A stretch of 64,000 bases of DNA from Glandiceps talaboti (Eukaryota > Hemichordata > Enteropneusta > Spengelidae). Positions 60,331 to 64,000 of the stretch are shown one piece after another; the stretch's first letter is position 1; each line of letters begins with the position of its first letter. The stretch spans positions 2,405,501 to 2,469,500 of the forward strand of contig NC_135550.1 in the NCBI RefSeq assembly GCF_964340395.1, written 5' to 3'. The notes below the pieces were generated by a model. It made no database searches and had not been told where the DNA came from. It saw only the letters and a list, made by a program, of their open reading frames with translations. The translations under genes and the position numbers were made by a program.

Positions 60331-61208
60331 CGAAATGCAATACGATTTGTATGCTCGGAGATCAACATGCGTAAATCTGTACAGTATTTGCTTGTTCTGC
60401 GCACAGTGAGTTTACGTTGTATAAGTTGCTTTTTGAAGGAGACTCTTGACAATTTACGTCTCTGTTGCAAGTTGTCACAATCGCAATAAAACTACAAATG
60501 GTTTTTTGAAAGTAACAGGTTTATTTGTCATCATTTTTTGCTTGAAATCCATAATTTTAGTACACGTAATTCACCAATCTGTTACTAGTGCACTATAGTG
60601 CAGTGTTAGCCTATGGATGCCGCACAATGCAAATATTAAGTTGTTCATTTTTTTTTTGGAATACCTGACGATTTACGTCTCTGCTACACGGCACTGTCCC
60701 ATAATCAAAATAAAACTACACACATTTATTTACAGTTATACATTTCGGGTCTGCCTTTTTTTCCCTTGAGTTTAGTACACATAACTTACGCGAGTGTCGT
60801 GTGGATCGAGTTGTTAGCATAATACCGAAATATTTGTCATACTCGGCTCTAGCTATGTTCCTACCCGGCCTTTCAAAATCCAGTTTAGTATACGTAATTA
60901 AGGCATACCCCAGTAATATACATTATGACAAAATATCTAAGCCTATTAATATGATTGTTTTATTCCAATATTCACAAAACAAAACAACACGTTTACCTGT
61001 GATTTATTCAGTTATTTTTACATTTATTGATCTTTTTTATTTGCCTAGTACAATTATATTATTCCGTTGCTATAGAAAATATCACAGGATTAACGTCATT
61101 GCTGTCGAATGACAAATAAAATACTACACACAGTTATTCAGGTATAAACTTGTCTTCTCTAGTCCTCTTGATTCGGTAGTTTATTGCGCAAAATTTTGGT
61201 TAACATTA

Positions 61209-61922
61209 CAAAATACCTTAAAAGTTACATGTACACATATTTGCCCAGCAAGATTGTACAACCTTGGGTTATACTTCCATGGTACTATATTGCATTTTGT
61301 AGAACCTAAGGAGTTAGGACCTTGCTGTCAAATAACGCACATAAATCCAGTTTTAAGCTTGCCTTCTTTAGTCATAGTCCTCTCGAAATCCGTTGCGTTG
61401 TTCACGATTTACCGTCTTTCGGTTAGCATCACAAAATATCTTACACAGTAATACATGTATATATTTGCCAAGTACTAGTGTGATTATATTACGTAGCTTT
61501 TTGTAGAACCACTGGATTTAGGACCTTACATAATCACAAATAATATAAAACTACAAACATTTATTCAGTTATATTTACCTGTCTTCTCTTTTTCGCTCGG
61601 AAGCTAAACACACTTATTGGTACAGGTAATTTACCGGTTTCGAGTAACTCTATTGTTAGCAATACAAAATACTAGTATACACATTTTTTTCATTGTCTTT
61701 AATATACTTTATTTGAAACAGAAATACAAACGTTATTCAGTTAGTTTGTCCGTCTTCTGTTTCACTCAAAAGCAACATACAATGTATCTTAGTACATGTA
61801 AGTTACTGAAGTGTTAGAGGTGCACCAAGCCTTGGCTTACTGTTCAAAACACATACTTTTGTATATTTACCTAGTGCGATTACATAAGAAAATACCCAAG
61901 GATTACGACCTTGTTCCATGAT
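61209..61922. repeat. 714-bp direct repeat, copy A
   Basis: Appears identical to 62050-62763 (shift 841 bp). The shared block begins CAAAATACCTTAAAAGTTAC and ends GACCTTGTTCCATGAT. Confidence 0.93.
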
Positions 61923-62022
61923 GGCAATATCTATTACATTGTAGGTCTACAAAATATCAAGTATACATCACCTACACTAGATACTTGATATTTTGTAGAC
62001 CTACAATGTAATAGATATTGCC
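61923..62022. mobile_element. Perfect palindrome, 42-bp arms and 16-bp loop, between the duplicates
   Basis: GGCAATATCTATTACATTGT...CAAGTAT at 61923-61964 is mirrored exactly at 61981-62022. It looks like a hairpin MITE or a palindromic junction. No coding content. Confidence 0.85.
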
Positions 62023-62049
62023 TTGAAATACACAGCCAGATACACTAAA

Positions 62050-62763
62050 CAAAATACCTTAAAAGTTACATGTACACATATTTGCCCAGCAAGATTGTAC
62101 AACCTTGGGTTATACTTCCATGGTACTATATTGCATTTTGTAGAACCTAAGGAGTTAGGACCTTGCTGTCAAATAACGCACATAAATCCAGTTTTAAGCT
62201 TGCCTTCTTTAGTCATAGTCCTCTCGAAATCCGTTGCGTTGTTCACGATTTACCGTCTTTCGGTTAGCATCACAAAATATCTTACACAGTAATACATGTA
62301 TATATTTGCCAAGTACTAGTGTGATTATATTACGTAGCTTTTTGTAGAACCACTGGATTTAGGACCTTACATAATCACAAATAATATAAAACTACAAACA
62401 TTTATTCAGTTATATTTACCTGTCTTCTCTTTTTCGCTCGGAAGCTAAACACACTTATTGGTACAGGTAATTTACCGGTTTCGAGTAACTCTATTGTTAG
62501 CAATACAAAATACTAGTATACACATTTTTTTCATTGTCTTTAATATACTTTATTTGAAACAGAAATACAAACGTTATTCAGTTAGTTTGTCCGTCTTCTG
62601 TTTCACTCAAAAGCAACATACAATGTATCTTAGTACATGTAAGTTACTGAAGTGTTAGAGGTGCACCAAGCCTTGGCTTACTGTTCAAAACACATACTTT
62701 TGTATATTTACCTAGTGCGATTACATAAGAAAATACCCAAGGATTACGACCTTGTTCCATGAT
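62050..62763. repeat. 714-bp direct repeat, copy B
   Basis: Second copy of 61209-61922. Flanking sequence then diverges (TATTGTCATGTG after the right edge). Confidence 0.93.
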
Positions 62764-62769
62764 TATTGT

Positions 62770-62985
62770 CATGTGTATAATTCTGCACAAACCCTTCCAG
62801 TTCCACGATACACACTTAGTTATAGCACCACATCACCTAGCACCTGTACTACTTAAAAGTGCATACACTTGCAGTTCCAAGATACATACAATGTACATAG
62901 CTATAGCAACTGTATTACAATGTACTGTAAATGTGTGTAGTTCTGCACACACACTTGCAGTTCAAAGATACACTTAGTTACACCT
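62770..62985. repeat. Degenerate ~90-bp units
   Basis: TTCTGCACA(A/C)ACCCTT or ACACTTGCAGTTC, then AAGATACA and TTAGTTA(T/C)A, recur two to three times. Confidence 0.55.
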
Positions 62986-63119
62986 GTTCGTCCATCTGGG
63001 GTGGACTGTCCCATCAGGATTATGATGGTTTGGAGAAAGCTACAGGACATCAGAAAATGTCAGCAGAATTCCCAAATTCACTGCATTAAGAGACAGTTTG
63101 AAACGATTTGACTATAGAG

Positions 63120-63504
63120 TGGAAGAAACTGAAAGTAAAAAGGGGTGGTATGATAAAGATATATCCAAATGCCATCTGGGATGACCTATCAATGCTGAAA
63201 ATAACCTAAACTGTCCCTCACTGATCCATCTGTATGTTCTAAGATAGAGTTGGTTGTTGGGGAGGGTGCAGATACTTTTCAGGATATGAAGGGCATCAGT
63301 CACAACTATAAAATATTTGCTATAAGACAAATAAAGTGTGATGGAATTCTGGTCTGGCAGGATCCAAATCCCCAGTCTGACTTCAGCAGAATTCCATATG
63401 CTGTCATTAATGCTCTGGAGAGTGAAGAACTAGTTGAGTCTGATGTCCTTCCTATCCAGAAAACTACAGAAGATTTGAAAAAAAAATGGCTTAAACAGAG
63501 CTAA
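63120..63504 (+). pseudogene. Coding-like fragment of unknown gene
   Basis: A frame ending at 63504 reads ...DMKGISHNYKIFAIRQIKCD, then GILVWQDPNPQSDFSRIPYA and a Lys-rich end (DLKKKWLKQS). No ATG opens it; stops lie just upstream, although protein-like stretches (GGMIKIYPNAIWDDL) occur there in another frame. The composition is convincing but the family is not recognised. Either an exon of a gene continuing to the right or a decayed element. Confidence 0.35.
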
Positions 63505-63689
63505 GTTTGTTAGAAAATTAGAGGGGGACGAAAAATATAAAAGTATTGTTTTAAACAGAAAAAGTACAAAATTTTTCTGCAACTTATGCTGTACATCAAT
63601 AGAGCGATGTTATAACCCACACCACACATGACATGGGGTCTGTCCATAACATTTGAAGATATGTTGTCATGGGCAGACACACAGTTGTA

Positions 63690-64000
63690 ATGGCCAGTCA
63701 GGTAAACCAATTATCCCATACGATCCAGCCACAGAATTTACGATCGACAATTTACATACAAAGCTGCGAATAATTGGAAAAATGATAGATGAATTGTTTG
63801 AAGAGGCGGACAAACTAGATGTACAGCTGGAGTACCTCCAAAATATGTCCATATTGTCCGAATCTTACCAAAATGGTTTAGAGAAAAAAGAGACTGAAAT
63901 GGAACAGGAAATTAAAACTCAAGTTGATTCAATGAATCAAACTTTGAAGAACAATTAAGGAGTGCCAAACTTCATGATGAAGAACAAATAATCTGTGAAA
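63690..64000 (+). CDS. Coiled-coil exon, gene continues beyond window
   Basis: After a possible acceptor (AATGGCCAG, 63699) the frame reads SGKPIIPYDPATEFTIDNLH, then KLRIIGKMIDELFEEADKLD and a long charged helix (EKKETEMEQEIKTQVDSMNQ). The heptad pattern suggests a coiled coil. In this frame a stop falls at 63958, but from about 63930 another frame continues FEEQLRSAKLHDEEQIICE to the window edge. A single-base indel or a splice would join them. The protein is not recognised. Confidence 0.4.

Larger units (their letters stand above)
60490..62763. repeat. Degenerate tandem units of roughly 200 bp, containing an exact 714-bp duplication
   Basis: The theme AAAACTACAAACATTTATTCAGTT followed by ATA..TTTACCTGTCTTCT and TTTAGTACA(C/G)GTAA recurs near 60487, 60710, 61130, 61550 and 61725 with much divergence. 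This suggests an old satellite-like array. Confidence 0.55.

Overview
The window is nuclear DNA of a multicellular animal. It is AT-rich and has spliced genes with GT-AG introns, many kinds of LINE-type retrotransposon debris, fold-back DNA transposons, and very long minisatellites. The recognisable genes (two DHHC palmitoyltransferases most like vertebrate ZDHHC22, a katanin regulatory subunit B1-like gene, and an intracellular leucine-rich-repeat protein) fit a bilaterian. I favour a marine invertebrate but cannot name the species. No RNA gene, CRISPR array, operon or retrovirus-like element was seen.

Layout. 1-6.7 kb is a minisatellite field (33-, 32-, 68- and ~48-bp units); a 5'-truncated LINE sits inside the 68-bp array. 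6.8-10.7 kb holds a minus-strand LRR gene: one coding exon, a probable non-coding first exon at 10.67 kb, and a 50-bp minisatellite in the intron between. 11.7-12.6 kb is the first ZDHHC22-like gene (plus strand, intronless), whose catalytic motif reads EEHC instead of DHHC. 12.6-21.3 kb is intergenic, with a MITE, a dispersed repeat, a small exon-like patch and microsatellites. 21.4-22.3 kb is the second ZDHHC22-like gene, with an intact DHHC. 25.5-32.4 kb is dominated by a 6.5-kb array of 65-bp units with higher-order duplications. 32.4-37.35 kb is dispersed repeat, a LINE tail and a dimeric minisatellite.

37.4-57.8 kb is a minus-strand KATNBL1-like gene. I could assemble eight coding exons with matching intron phases (334 codons plus stop) and a 5' UTR exon. 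Its introns contain a 954-bp fold-back transposon flanked by TTAA with a THAP exon in both arms, an exact 196-bp tandem duplication that copies most of one coding exon, a 16-bp minisatellite (1.9 kb), a 44/45-bp minisatellite (4.5 kb) and LINE scraps.

58-64 kb holds an 83-bp minisatellite, a decayed LINE with endonuclease and reverse transcriptase remnants, a 714-bp exact direct duplication around a perfect 42-bp-arm palindrome, and weak coding signals at the right edge.

The genes are independent host genes, not a pathway. The two palmitoyltransferases are clear paralogues in tandem. The LRR gene and the first palmitoyltransferase are divergently arranged and could share a ~1-kb regulatory interval that contains a cAMP-response-element palindrome. 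I found nothing that looks like a new multi-gene system. The most interesting items are the EEHC palmitoyltransferase, the THAP-bearing fold-back element, the KATNBL1 exon duplication and the layered minisatellite structure.
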